64,000 nt of DNA from Faecalibacterium sp. An121 (GTDB lineage: Bacteria > Bacillota > Clostridia > Oscillospirales > Ruminococcaceae), in contig NZ_NFLM01000015.1 in the NCBI RefSeq assembly GCF_002160915.1, positions 1 to 64,000 on the forward strand. Direction: 5' to 3'. The notes below the pieces were generated by a model, which was not told the origin of the DNA, did no database searches, and saw only the letters and a program-made list of their open reading frames with translations. Below, piece by piece: positions 37,037 to 44,728 of this stretch. Each line of letters opens with the position of its first letter. The first letter of the stretch is position 1. The position numbers and the translations under genes were made by a program.

Positions 37037-37103
37037 TTCTTACCTCCATCCGATGGGTGGGTTGGCGATTTATCATTTTAGTATACCATATTAATGCTGT
37101 TTT

Positions 37104-37157
37104 GTCCAAGAGCGTGGAAATCGAGGGGTTTTGAGGCAAATTTCCAACCTCTTGGAC
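37104..37157. promoter_or_regulatory. Operator and promoter of the E2 repressor
   Basis: GTCCAAGAG (37104-37112) with a GTGGAAA next to it faces TTTCCAA-CCTCTTGGAC (37141-37157), an imperfect inverted repeat. On the minus strand TTGGAC within the left half can act as -35 for a TATACT box at about 37080-37085, spaced 18 bases. A repressor bound here would block its own promoter. Confidence 0.6.
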
Positions 37158-37343
37158 ATACGGGAAAGCTCTGGATTTTCTGTTATACTGTCTCCAATGT
37201 AAAATTGAATGACCGTCCTCACCGCCCAAACCGCCACGACCTCCACCCGGAGCGAGCGCCCGAAAGGGATGGCACAGCGCCCTCAGAGATGAGTGGTTGC
37301 CTGCCAGAAGCGATGAGGGAGGACCGGCAAACTTTATCCGACC

Positions 37344-37370
37344 GGGCACACGGCAAGGCACCGTGTGCCC
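37344..37370. other. Perfect hairpin before the CHC2 gene
   Basis: GGGCACACGG pairs with CCGTGTGCCC around seven bases, 27 bases before the CHC2 start. No T run follows, so it is more likely a leader structure or protein site than a terminator. The rest of 37158-37343 shows nothing I can name. Confidence 0.5.
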
Positions 37371-37397
37371 TCACCCTGTTAAGATTGCGAGGTGTAA

Positions 37398-38000
37398 ATG
37401 ATTCTTTTTAAGACAGTAAAAGAATCTATCACTGTCAAGCAGGCCGCGGCCCTGTACGGCCTGCCCATCACGACCACCGGGATGACCCGGTGCCCCTTCC
37501 ATGAGGACCACACCCCCAGCATGAAGCTGAACGACGCCTATTATTACTGTTTCGGCTGCGGAGCCACCGGCGACGTGATCGACCTCACCGCCCACATATT
37601 CGACCTTAGCAGCCTACAGGCTGCCCGGAAACTGGTTCAGGATTTTGACCTCAGCCCGGACAAGCCCCCATCCGGCGCGGTTACACTGCCCAAGCCGCTC
37701 ACCGCCATTTTCGATACCCAGCAAGAGGATATTGCCTACTGTCTACGGGTCCTCCATGACTACCGCGACCTGCTGACCCAGTGGCAGACAGAGTTTGCTC
37801 CCCTCTCCCCGGAGGAACCGCTGAACGAGCGCTTCGTGGAAGCTTTGCACATGTTGGATGTCGTAGATGACCTTATGGATTGTCTGGCTTTTGGGCCGCC
37901 CTCCCAGAAGGCGGCCGCTGCCAAGCGCCTGCTGGATGGTCAACTTCTGCCCAGAATGGAAGCCCGCTTGGACACCCTCAAAGCAAAGGAGGTCGCATGA
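37398..38000 (+). CDS. CHC2 zinc-finger primase-like protein
   Basis: A 200-residue protein with the zinc finger of bacterial DNA primases: C32, H35, C51 and C54 in RCPFHEDHTPSMKLNDAYYY then CFGCG. No TOPRIM catalytic domain follows, so it is a stand-alone zinc-binding module that probably works with the helicase translated directly after it. The stop overlaps the helicase start (ATGA). GAGGTG precedes the ATG. Confidence 0.88.
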   Translation: MILFKTVKESITVKQAAALYGLPITTTGMTRCPFHEDHTPSMKLNDAYYYCFGCGATGDVIDLTAHIFDLSSLQAARKLVQDFDLSPDKPPSGAVTLPKPLTAIFDTQQEDIAYCLRVLHDYRDLLTQWQTEFAPLSPEEPLNERFVEALHMLDVVDDLMDCLAFGPPSQKAAAAKRLLDGQLLPRMEARLDTLKAKEVA

Positions 38001-39337
38001 AAAGCAAAACCTACCGGCCCAGCTCCAACGATCCAGTTTGGCTGGAAGAAGGGCATCGAATCAACGAAGCGGTTTTCTGTGAGACCTTCATGTCCACACA
38101 CAAAATCATTTTCTGCAACGGCTCTTTCTTTACCGAAGATGGCCGTGTCACCGACGAAATGCCTCTGCGCAGCATGATTTATGAGGAGCTGCGGGACTAT
38201 GCCAGCAGCAACGTAGCCCGCAAGGTGGGCAATATCCTGGACTTGCTCAAGCTTTCTGCCCAGGTGGATAACTTCCGTCCAGTCACCAACTGCATCCACC
38301 TGGCCAATGGAACCCTGCACTTGGATGGAAGTTTTCAGGAGGGCAAGCCGGAAGTGGTCCGCAACCGGCTTCCCGTTCGGTATAACCCCGCAGTGGCCCA
38401 GCCTGTCCACTGGCTGCGGTTCCTGTCCGCCCTGCTCTACCCCGAAGATATTCCCACGGTTCAAGAATTTATCGGGTACTGCCTTATCCCCAGCAATAAG
38501 GGCCAGAGGATGATGGTCCTCAAGGGCCGCGGCGGTGAGGGCAAAAGCCAGATCGGCGTGGTGTTGTCCAGTCTGTTCGGCACCAATATGAAAGACGGCA
38601 GCATCGGCAAAATATCAGAAAACCGCTTTGCCCGGGCCGATCTCGAGCACATCCTGCTCTGCGTGGATGACGATATGCGGATGGAGGCTCTGCGGCAGAC
38701 CAACTACGTCAAGTCCATTGTCACGGCCCAGGGCCAGATGGACCTGGAACGGAAGGGCAAACAGAGCTACCAGGGCTGGATGTATGCCCGGCTGCTGGCC
38801 TTCAGCAATGGCGATCTGCAAGCCCTGTATGACCGAAGTGACGGCTTCTACCGGCGGCAGCTGGTCCTCACCACCAAGGACAAGCCCGCCGACCGGATAG
38901 ATGACCCTGACATCGCCGAGAAGATGGCCGCCGAGGCCGAAGGGATTTTCCTCTGGGCCTTTGAAGGGTTGCAGCGCCTGGTTCGGAACAGCTTCAAGTT
39001 CACCGAGAGCGACCGAGCTCGGCAGAACCGGGAGCTGGTCAAGCGGGACAACAATAACTTCTTTGACTTCATGGAGGCCGAGGATTATATCCGGCTCAAG
39101 GCGGATGCCTGTGTCAGCTCCAAAGACCTCTACACCATTTATAAGATGTGGTGTGAGGAGAACAACCTGGTGGCCCTGAAAGCTCGGAGCTTCAGTGACG
39201 CCGTGATCGCCAACCTAAAGAAGTATAACCTGGAGCACACCAACAACATCCTCAACTCGGCAGGCCGCCGTGTATGGGGCTACCTGGGAATTGAAGCCCT
39301 GGTCCGGCCGGAGATGCCTACCTCTTCCTGGGGATAA
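37997..39337 (+). CDS. P4-family replicative helicase of E2
   Basis: A 446-residue SF3 helicase. Walker A is KGRGGEGKS (176-184) and Walker B is LLCVDDDM (220-227). The start at 37997 is chosen for its AAAGGAGG site and four-base overlap with the CHC2 gene. It is equivalent to the E1 helicase but sits beside a different kind of origin region: palindromic iterons and hairpins rather than GGGCGG repeats. Confidence 0.9.
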   Translation: MKSKTYRPSSNDPVWLEEGHRINEAVFCETFMSTHKIIFCNGSFFTEDGRVTDEMPLRSMIYEELRDYASSNVARKVGNILDLLKLSAQVDNFRPVTNCIHLANGTLHLDGSFQEGKPEVVRNRLPVRYNPAVAQPVHWLRFLSALLYPEDIPTVQEFIGYCLIPSNKGQRMMVLKGRGGEGKSQIGVVLSSLFGTNMKDGSIGKISENRFARADLEHILLCVDDDMRMEALRQTNYVKSIVTAQGQMDLERKGKQSYQGWMYARLLAFSNGDLQALYDRSDGFYRRQLVLTTKDKPADRIDDPDIAEKMAAEAEGIFLWAFEGLQRLVRNSFKFTESDRARQNRELVKRDNNNFFDFMEAEDYIRLKADACVSSKDLYTIYKMWCEENNLVALKARSFSDAVIANLKKYNLEHTNNILNSAGRRVWGYLGIEALVRPEMPTSSWG

Positions 39338-39340
39338 AAC

Positions 39341-39986
39341 TGTATATGGGAGAACTTGGCCTTTTTGCTATGTACGTATGTACGAGGCCAGTACAGACGC
39401 ATCCGGCATAAGGCTCCAGAGAGTGTAACCGTTTGTTACTCCCTTGAAGTGGCTGTGACCAAATTGGTCACTACCAGAATCTCTTGATTTGACGCTCGAG
39501 TTCTGATTCACGAAATTGAAGTGGCTGTTCCCATTTTGGGAACAGCCAAAATCATGTATATGGGAGCACTTCGCCTTTTTGCTATGTACGTATGTACGAA
39601 GTCTGTACACGCACGTACATAGCGAAAATCCTAAAACACGCCATATACGCAAATCCTTTATAAGGCTAAAGTGGTAGTGGGCATTTTGTCCACTACCACA
39701 CTGAGTTGATCAAATTTTCACGGTGGCAACTCGGCTTTAGTGGCAGTGGATCTTTTCGGAAGTGCATCTGCTTTGGTCCAATCCTTGTAATCAAGTGGTC
39801 AATTTGACCACTTGATCTTGCACAATAGAAGTTCGAGTTGATGTAAAAGAATCAACGGACAGATTTTGTCCGTTGATTTTCTGGAATGCCGAGATGTTCA
39901 CCTTTCACCGCTATGTATGCACTAACCCCCCCGTACGCACGTACATAGCGAAAAGCCCAAAACGTGCTATATACGCAATCCTTTAT
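39341..39986. repeat. Palindromic iterons GCTATGTACGT of E2
   Basis: The core GCTATGTACGTATGTACG occurs at 39367 and 39581, inverted at about 39611 and 39935, and in weaker form at 39910. Two longer direct repeats surround them: about 45 bases at 39341 and 39555, and about 50 bases at 39611 and 39937 that end in ATATACGCAA-TCCTTTAT. Such nested repeats next to a helicase gene suggest the replication origin of the excised element. Confidence 0.7.
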
Positions 39987-40204
39987 GACACTGAAGTGGC
40001 CTGGGTCAAAATGACCCAGGCCACTCCTCTCCGATCAAGTTCCCATTTTGAGAACTTGATTTGAGATGGAACACCTTCTATCCCCTTATATAAATCAGTT
40101 GGTCATTTTGACCAACTGATAAAAGAGGATGTATCAATAATCAAGTGGTCAAAATGAACACTTGATTTTAGTTTGGTTGGTGCTGGACATTTTGTCCAGC
40201 ACCA
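39449..40204. repeat. Array of ten hairpins with a constant ATTTT loop
   Basis: Inverted repeats at 39449-39476, 39523-39547, 39671-39699, 39790-39816, 39850-39878, 39995-40025, 40034-40060, 40094-40120, 40139-40167 and 40178-40204. Stems are 9-13 bp and differ from one another, but the loop centre is ATTTT, its complement AAAAT, or a close variant (AAATT, AATTT), usually closed by C-G. Several stems are perfect. No ORF spans them. They lie between the helicase and the MobV relaxase. I infer a structure-recognised site in replication or transfer, or a structured RNA. Confidence 0.8.
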
Positions 40205-40250
40205 CTTTTGTAATCGAAGCTCATCCATCCAAAAGAAAGGAGTTTGTACT

Positions 40251-40385
40251 ATGCCCGTCACCAATATGATTGAATTGCCAAAAAGGAGGGCCGTCCTTGA
40301 GCCAACCACAATATGCCATCATGCGCTTCGCCAAGTACAAGGGGCCGGAGATATCCAACATCGAAGCCCACAACGAGCGTACTAA
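40251..40385 (+). CDS. Possible 44-residue leader ORF
   Basis: An ATG at 40251 has AGAAAGGAG eight bases upstream and runs 44 codons, passing through the MobV start in another frame. The first part, MPVTNMIELPKRRAVLEP, spans the ribosome site of MobV. It may serve to couple or limit MobV translation rather than to make a useful protein. Confidence 0.35.
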   Translation: MPVTNMIELPKRRAVLEPTTICHHALRQVQGAGDIQHRSPQRAY

Positions 40386-41271
40386 AGAAAAGTACGCCAG
40401 CAACCCTGATATTGACCGCTCCCGCAGCAAGTACAACTTCCACCTGATTGAGCCAACCGGCAGGTATAGGGCAGAGGCCGAGAATCAAATCCAGGCTGCC
40501 GGATGCCGTACCCGAACAGACAGCGTCCGGGTGGTGGAGGTTCTGTTCACCGCTACGCCGGAGTTTTTCAAAGGCAAGAAGCTGCCCGAAGTCCGGCGCT
40601 ACTTTGAAGAAGTGCTCTGCTTCTTCGAGCAATACCAATCCAGAGAAACGATCATCTCCGCCGTGGTGCATATGGACGAGAAAACGCCCCATATGCACCT
40701 TTCTTTTGTTCCGCTGACCGCAGACGGCCGCCTGAGTGCCAAGGAGATCGTGGGCAACAAAAAGAAGCTGACCTGGTGGCAGGACAAGTTCTGGGAACAC
40801 GTGGTCCAAAAATACCCCGACCTGGAGCGCGGCGAGAGCGCAAGCCAGACGGGACGCGACCACATTCCACCCCGCATTTTCAAGGAGATGACCCGCCTCA
40901 ACAAGCAGCGCCAGAAGTTGGAGGAACTGCTTACCGGCATCGGGCCTCTTAATAGCAAAAAGCGGGCCGCCGAAATCTCCAAACTGCTGGACGGTTATAT
41001 CCCGGCTGTGGAGAAGATGCACACTCAGCTCAAGAAGTACAACGTAGCCTTCACCGAGACGGCCACAGAGAACAAGCAACTGAAAAAGAAGGCCGCCGAG
41101 TTGGAGCAATCTCTGGAAGCCGCCACCAAAACCAGCGTCCTCAAGGAGCTGCGGGACGCACAGCTCCGGCGCGATTATGAGGATGCTCTGGCATTGCTGG
41201 AACGGATACCGAAAGAGGTTTTGGACGAATTCAGGAGGCCCAAAGCCGCCCAGCGTACTGCCGAACTTTGA
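40297..41271 (+). CDS. MobV-family relaxase (Pre/Mob type)
   Basis: A 324-residue relaxase that nicks and mobilizes E2. The MobV signature motifs are present: HNERTKEKYASNPDIDRSRS (25-44) and HMDEKTPHMHL (125-135), with H125, D127, H132 and H134 as likely metal ligands. The C-terminal third is a charged coiled coil. The start is a TTG at 40297 with AAAAGGAGGG eight bases before it; the next ATG (40321) lacks a site. It belongs to a different relaxase class from E1, although the recombination genes of the two elements are close relatives. Confidence 0.92.
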   Translation: MSQPQYAIMRFAKYKGPEISNIEAHNERTKEKYASNPDIDRSRSKYNFHLIEPTGRYRAEAENQIQAAGCRTRTDSVRVVEVLFTATPEFFKGKKLPEVRRYFEEVLCFFEQYQSRETIISAVVHMDEKTPHMHLSFVPLTADGRLSAKEIVGNKKKLTWWQDKFWEHVVQKYPDLERGESASQTGRDHIPPRIFKEMTRLNKQRQKLEELLTGIGPLNSKKRAAEISKLLDGYIPAVEKMHTQLKKYNVAFTETATENKQLKKKAAELEQSLEAATKTSVLKELRDAQLRRDYEDALALLERIPKEVLDEFRRPKAAQRTAEL

Positions 41272-41292
41272 ACCATGAAAAGGAGAATGCCA

Positions 41293-41598
41293 ATGAAGAA
41301 AAATAACAACACACCCACAAATTTCACCTCAGAAACCTTGCAAAACACCCCCGAAACCGGTACAATGGAATCAGTCACCCAAAACAATGCCGTCAAGTCT
41401 CCGAACTCTGACCTGAAACAGCCCGAACGGAAAGCCTGTGTCTACACGGTGGAGGAGGTGGCGCAGATGCTGGCCATCAGCCTGCGCTCTGCCTATAACC
41501 TGTGCAACAGCACCACCGAGTTCCGTGTCTTACGGGTAGGCGGAAGCATCCGCGTCCCCAAGGACAGTTTTCACGCCTGGCTGTTCCGGGCAGCCTGA
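41293..41598 (+). CDS. Excisionase-like HTH protein of E2
   Basis: A 101-residue protein whose C-terminal half, VYTVEEVAQMLAISLRSAYN then LCNSTTEFRVLRVGGSIRV, is an excisionase-type winged helix. GGAG lies eight bases before the ATG at 41293. It ends 13 bases before the integrase start. The truncated gene at 24131 is a close relative. Confidence 0.85.
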   Translation: MKKNNNTPTNFTSETLQNTPETGTMESVTQNNAVKSPNSDLKQPERKACVYTVEEVAQMLAISLRSAYNLCNSTTEFRVLRVGGSIRVPKDSFHAWLFRAA

Positions 41599-41611
41599 CA
41601 AGGAGGCAGTT

Positions 41612-42997
41612 ATGGCATATATCACCAAACGCGGCGGCTCTTATGGCGTCCGCTACACCTACCAGGACGAGCACGGCAAAAGCTGCGACAAATGGGAAAG
41701 TTTCTCCACCAAAGAGGAGGCGATGAACCGCAAAAAGCAGGTCGAGCACGAGCTGGCCAGCGGCACCTTCCTGATCCCTTCAACGGTAACGGTCGGTGAG
41801 TTCCTGATGGACTGGCTGCCCAAACAGTGCAGCAAGCATAAGTGGGCACCCAAGACTTATCAGTCCAATCTGTCCACCATCCAAAACCTTATTGTTCCCT
41901 ATATCGGAAACATGGAGATGCAGAAGCTCAAGCCTTATCACTTGGAGAACCTGTACAGCACTCTGAGCAAGACGCCTTGCGGCCAGTATATCGAAGGCAA
42001 AAAGCAGAAGCTGACCCCCAAACAAAAGCAGCGGCTGCTTTCCGGTACCACCATCCATGAGGTCCACCGATTGCTGCACACCGCATTCCTCTATGCGGTG
42101 GAGTGGGGCATTCTACTGAAAAGCCCCGTCCCTCTGGAAGGCCCCAAAAAGACTACCCAGGAGCGGAGCATCTGGAGCGTTGAGGAAATGCGGGCGGCCC
42201 TCGCCAGCATGGAGGACCCTATCCTTCATCTGGCGGTCCACCTGACTCTGGTTGGCGCACTGCGGGAAGGCGAAGTGGCAGGGCTTACCCCGGAAGACAT
42301 CGACTTTGACGCCGCCGGCGGGGTCGGCACCTTTTCAGTCAACAAGTCGATGCAGCGGGTACAGAAAGAATCTCTAAGCCAAGTAGGCGACAGTTGTGTG
42401 TTAAAAGCCTTTGAGGACAAGCGGGAGGGCAGCAAGACCCTTCTGATTCTAAAAAGCACCAAAACAGATGCATCTCGCCGGATCATCTTCCTGACCGCCG
42501 CTCTCCGGGAGGAACTGAAATGCTGGCTGGAACAGTTAAAAGCCGACGAGTCCCGTGCACCAGAACGCTACCACGACAGCGGAATGCTTCTCCGCCTGCC
42601 CAACGGTCAGGCCGTGGAGCCGGTCCTCATCCGCAAAAAGTTCCTCAAATGGCAGGACGCGCACCCGGAATTTCCCCGCATCGTCTTTCATGGGCTGCGG
42701 CATTCCAGTGCCACCTACCAGCTGATGATCTCGGGCGGCGATGTGAAAGCCGTACAAGGCACGACAGGCCATGCCAGCGCGGATATGCTGGTCAATACCT
42801 ATGCCCATATCCAGCAGACTTCCCGCAAAGAGCTGGGACAAAAGTTCGAGGAGAGCTTTTACAAGGAAGCCGGTAAGCCCGCTCAACCGTCTGAGATAGC
42901 CGGTGAGGCCGCCATCTCCATGTCCGCCTTGCTCGATCTGTTGAATAACGCCGACCCTGCGGTGAAGGCACAGCTCCGCTTGGCCCTCATGACCTGA
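41612..42997 (+). CDS. Tyrosine recombinase (integrase) of E2
   Basis: A 461-residue integrase acting at tRNA-Lys. An N-terminal arm-binding domain (KRGGSYGVRYTYQDEHGK), core-binding domain and catalytic domain are present, with R218 (ALREGE), H360 and R363 (HGLRHSS), H387 (GHA) and Y397 (NTYAH). Its layout matches the E1 integrase residue for residue through the catalytic positions. It reads towards the tRNA-Lys gene and is the last gene of the element. Confidence 0.95.
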   Translation: MAYITKRGGSYGVRYTYQDEHGKSCDKWESFSTKEEAMNRKKQVEHELASGTFLIPSTVTVGEFLMDWLPKQCSKHKWAPKTYQSNLSTIQNLIVPYIGNMEMQKLKPYHLENLYSTLSKTPCGQYIEGKKQKLTPKQKQRLLSGTTIHEVHRLLHTAFLYAVEWGILLKSPVPLEGPKKTTQERSIWSVEEMRAALASMEDPILHLAVHLTLVGALREGEVAGLTPEDIDFDAAGGVGTFSVNKSMQRVQKESLSQVGDSCVLKAFEDKREGSKTLLILKSTKTDASRRIIFLTAALREELKCWLEQLKADESRAPERYHDSGMLLRLPNGQAVEPVLIRKKFLKWQDAHPEFPRIVFHGLRHSSATYQLMISGGDVKAVQGTTGHASADMLVNTYAHIQQTSRKELGQKFEESFYKEAGKPAQPSEIAGEAAISMSALLDLLNNADPAVKAQLRLALMT

Positions 42998-43063
42998 TGC
43001 AAATTCAGGCAGAAACTGCAAAGGAATTCCACAGGATATAAAATCCTCCTGCGAAAAGCCTGA

Positions 43064-43092
43064 CCGTGCAGAAACCGTGCACCGACCGTGCA
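43064..43092. repeat. Right-end CCGTGCA repeats of E2
   Basis: CCGTGCA occurs three times at 11-base steps, matching 26867-26896. They are probable integrase arm sites about 65 bases inside the att core. Confidence 0.6.
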
Positions 43093-43125
43093 CTCCCCGC
43101 CTTTGGGCGGGTACATAAAAAGAAA

Positions 43126-43154
43126 AAGCGTCAAATCTTACGATCCAACGCTTC
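43126..43154 (-). terminator. Terminator after tRNA-Lys, carried by E2
   Basis: On the minus strand AAGCGT pairs with ACGCTT around an inner GATC-GTAA-GATT, followed by TTTTTCTTTTT. It lies inside the element and supplies the tRNA terminator after integration, as at the E1 end. Confidence 0.75.
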
Positions 43155-43158
43155 TCTT

Positions 43159-43234
43159 TGGTGCGCTCGTGGGAACTCGAATCCCAGGCCCTCTGATTAA
43201 AAGTCAGATGCTCTACCGACTGAGCTACGAGCGC
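43159..43234 (-). tRNA. tRNA-Lys(TTT)
   Basis: A 76-nt cloverleaf with encoded CCA. The acceptor stem is GCGCTCG/CGAGCGC, the anticodon stem CTGA/TCAG around CTTTTAA with anticodon TTT, and the T arm TGGGA-TTCGAGT-TCCCA. The 5' part is the host gene; the 3' part from the anticodon loop was supplied by E2. Confidence 0.95.
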
Positions 43235-43265
43235 ATATAGGTACGGCTGCATATGCCGCCTGATT

Positions 43266-43294
43266 ATTGTACCACACCCCGGCGCAAATTGCAA
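43266..43294 (-). promoter_or_regulatory. Promoter of tRNA-Lys
   Basis: On the minus strand TTGCAA (43289-43294) and TACAAT (43266-43271) are 17 bases apart, about 30 bases before the tRNA. Confidence 0.7.
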
Positions 43295-43391
43295 GTCCCG
43301 GCGCAAAAAAGTCCTGCCGCCGGGGCGCGCGGCAGCGCTGCGGCGCCTTTTTTGCCTCTGCGGGGCGGGCGGGGCCGGCAGGAACTTCCTC

Positions 43392-43420
43392 TTTACAAAG
43401 GGATACAAAATAGTTACAAT
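43392..43420 (+). promoter_or_regulatory. Promoter of the DUF3048 pair
   Basis: TTTACA (43392-43397) and TACAAT (43415-43420) are 17 bases apart, about 100 bases before the first DUF3048 gene. Confidence 0.65.
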
Positions 43421-43519
43421 GAAGAATATACAGTGCGCCGTTACCCGCGCCATCCTGTGCCCGGAACCGGGGCCCTGCGCCCTGTCTTGTATCCCATTGC
43501 AAAGGAGAGATGAACCTCT

Positions 43520-44710
43520 ATGAAGATCACCCGCCGCCTGCTTCTGCGCTGCTCGGCAGCTCTCACCGGCAGTCTGGCCCTGATGGGTGTCAGCACCCAG
43601 GGCAGCCTGCTGGACTGGCTGCAGCGCTTGTTCGGCTCCTCCGGGGCCGCTTCCTCCGGCGCTTCTTCCGCCGCGTCCTCCGCGGCTTCTTCCCAGCCCG
43701 CTGCCAGCAGCGCCCCCGCCCTTCCCCCTTACGATGCCGATCCCCTCACCGGGCAGCCCAAGACCGGCAGCGGCCGGATGGTGGGCGTGATGATCAACAA
43801 CATCTGCAACAGCGCCCGGCAGAACGCGCGGCCGCAGCGGGGCCTGTCTGCCGCCTCCATCCTGATCGAATCCAAGGTGGAGGGCAACATCAGCCGGCTG
43901 TGCGCTGTCTACACCAGCGCCGACGTCATCCCCGAGGTGGGTCCCCTCCGCTCGGGCCGGGACCAGTTTTTGCAGCTGCTGATGCCCTGGCAGGCCCTCT
44001 ACTACCATGACGGCGAGAGCGTTTTCTGCACCCAGTACGTCAATCAATGGGACTACTCCGGGCTGAACATCGGAGGCAAGAGCTATTTCAACACCCCCAC
44101 CCATCCCCATGTAGCCCACCGGGACAGCCGGGGCGGCGTAGTGGCCTATGAGCACACCGAGTTCACTTCGGGCCCCGAGATCCGCCAGGCCGCCGGCAAC
44201 GCCGGCATCAGCCTGGACTATCACTACGATACCACCTTCTTCCCCTTTGCAGACTACCGCACCGGCGCTGTGGAGGAGCTGGCCGGCTGCCAGGACGCCA
44301 GCCATGTGACGGTGCGCCACTCGGCCAACTATCAGTCCTCCTTTGATTACAGCCCGGCCGACAAAGTCTATCGGATGCTGATGTACAGCGCCCGCACCGG
44401 CCGGTTCGAAGCGGCGGTGGACGAGCTGAACGGCCAGCAGCTGGCCTTTGAGAATCTGCTGATCTGCTTTGCCCCCATTGCCGCCTACCCCGGCGACTCA
44501 GGCGACGTGCAGCAGGTGCAGTACATTGCCGGCGGCGAGGCTTACCTCTTCACGCAGGGGCGGGTGCGGCCCTGCCAGTGGTCCAAGCTGGCCCCCGACC
44601 TTCCCCTGGAAGTGAGCGACGGCGGCCAGACCGTCCTGTTCAACCGCGGACGCACCTACCTGGCTGTGGTGGACGAGGACGAGCGGGACTTCTTTGCCTT
44701 CAACGCCTGA
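43520..44710 (+). CDS. DUF3048 (YerB-like) exported protein
   Basis: A 396-residue exported protein. An N-terminal Arg/Lys-rich start and hydrophobic segment (MKITRRLLLRCSAALTGSLA) form a signal sequence. A Ser/Ala-rich linker (about 40-70) leads to the DUF3048 domain: DPLTGQPKTGSGRMVGVMIN, then ARPQRGLSAASILIESKVEG and VGPLRSGRDQFLQL. The N-terminal Cys lacks a clean lipobox, so anchoring is uncertain. Function of the family is unknown; related YerB proteins are cell-surface lipoproteins. It is followed 18 bases later by a second family member. Confidence 0.85.
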   Translation: MKITRRLLLRCSAALTGSLALMGVSTQGSLLDWLQRLFGSSGAASSGASSAASSAASSQPAASSAPALPPYDADPLTGQPKTGSGRMVGVMINNICNSARQNARPQRGLSAASILIESKVEGNISRLCAVYTSADVIPEVGPLRSGRDQFLQLLMPWQALYYHDGESVFCTQYVNQWDYSGLNIGGKSYFNTPTHPHVAHRDSRGGVVAYEHTEFTSGPEIRQAAGNAGISLDYHYDTTFFPFADYRTGAVEELAGCQDASHVTVRHSANYQSSFDYSPADKVYRMLMYSARTGRFEAAVDELNGQQLAFENLLICFAPIAAYPGDSGDVQQVQYIAGGEAYLFTQGRVRPCQWSKLAPDLPLEVSDGGQTVLFNRGRTYLAVVDEDERDFFAFNA

Positions 44711-44728
44711 TTGGGAAGGATCTTCACC

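Larger units (their letters stand above)
26680..43203. mobile_element. Integrated mobilizable element E2
   Basis: About 16.5 kb between the tRNA-Lys repeats. Backbone on the + strand: CHC2 protein, P4-type helicase, hairpin/iteron region, MobV relaxase, excisionase and integrase. Cargo on the - strand: a type I restriction locus with two embedded accessory genes, and an XRE repressor. No conjugation machinery is present, so transfer would need a helper. Confidence 0.88.

Noticed and set aside
39341-40204. CRISPR array
   Set aside because: Repeats are palindromic with changing stems, spacing is irregular and there are no equal spacers or cas genes.
42536-44320. Long minus-strand ORF of 594 codons
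   Set aside because: It runs antisense through integrase, across the tRNA-Lys gene and DUF3048. It is a by-product of high GC.
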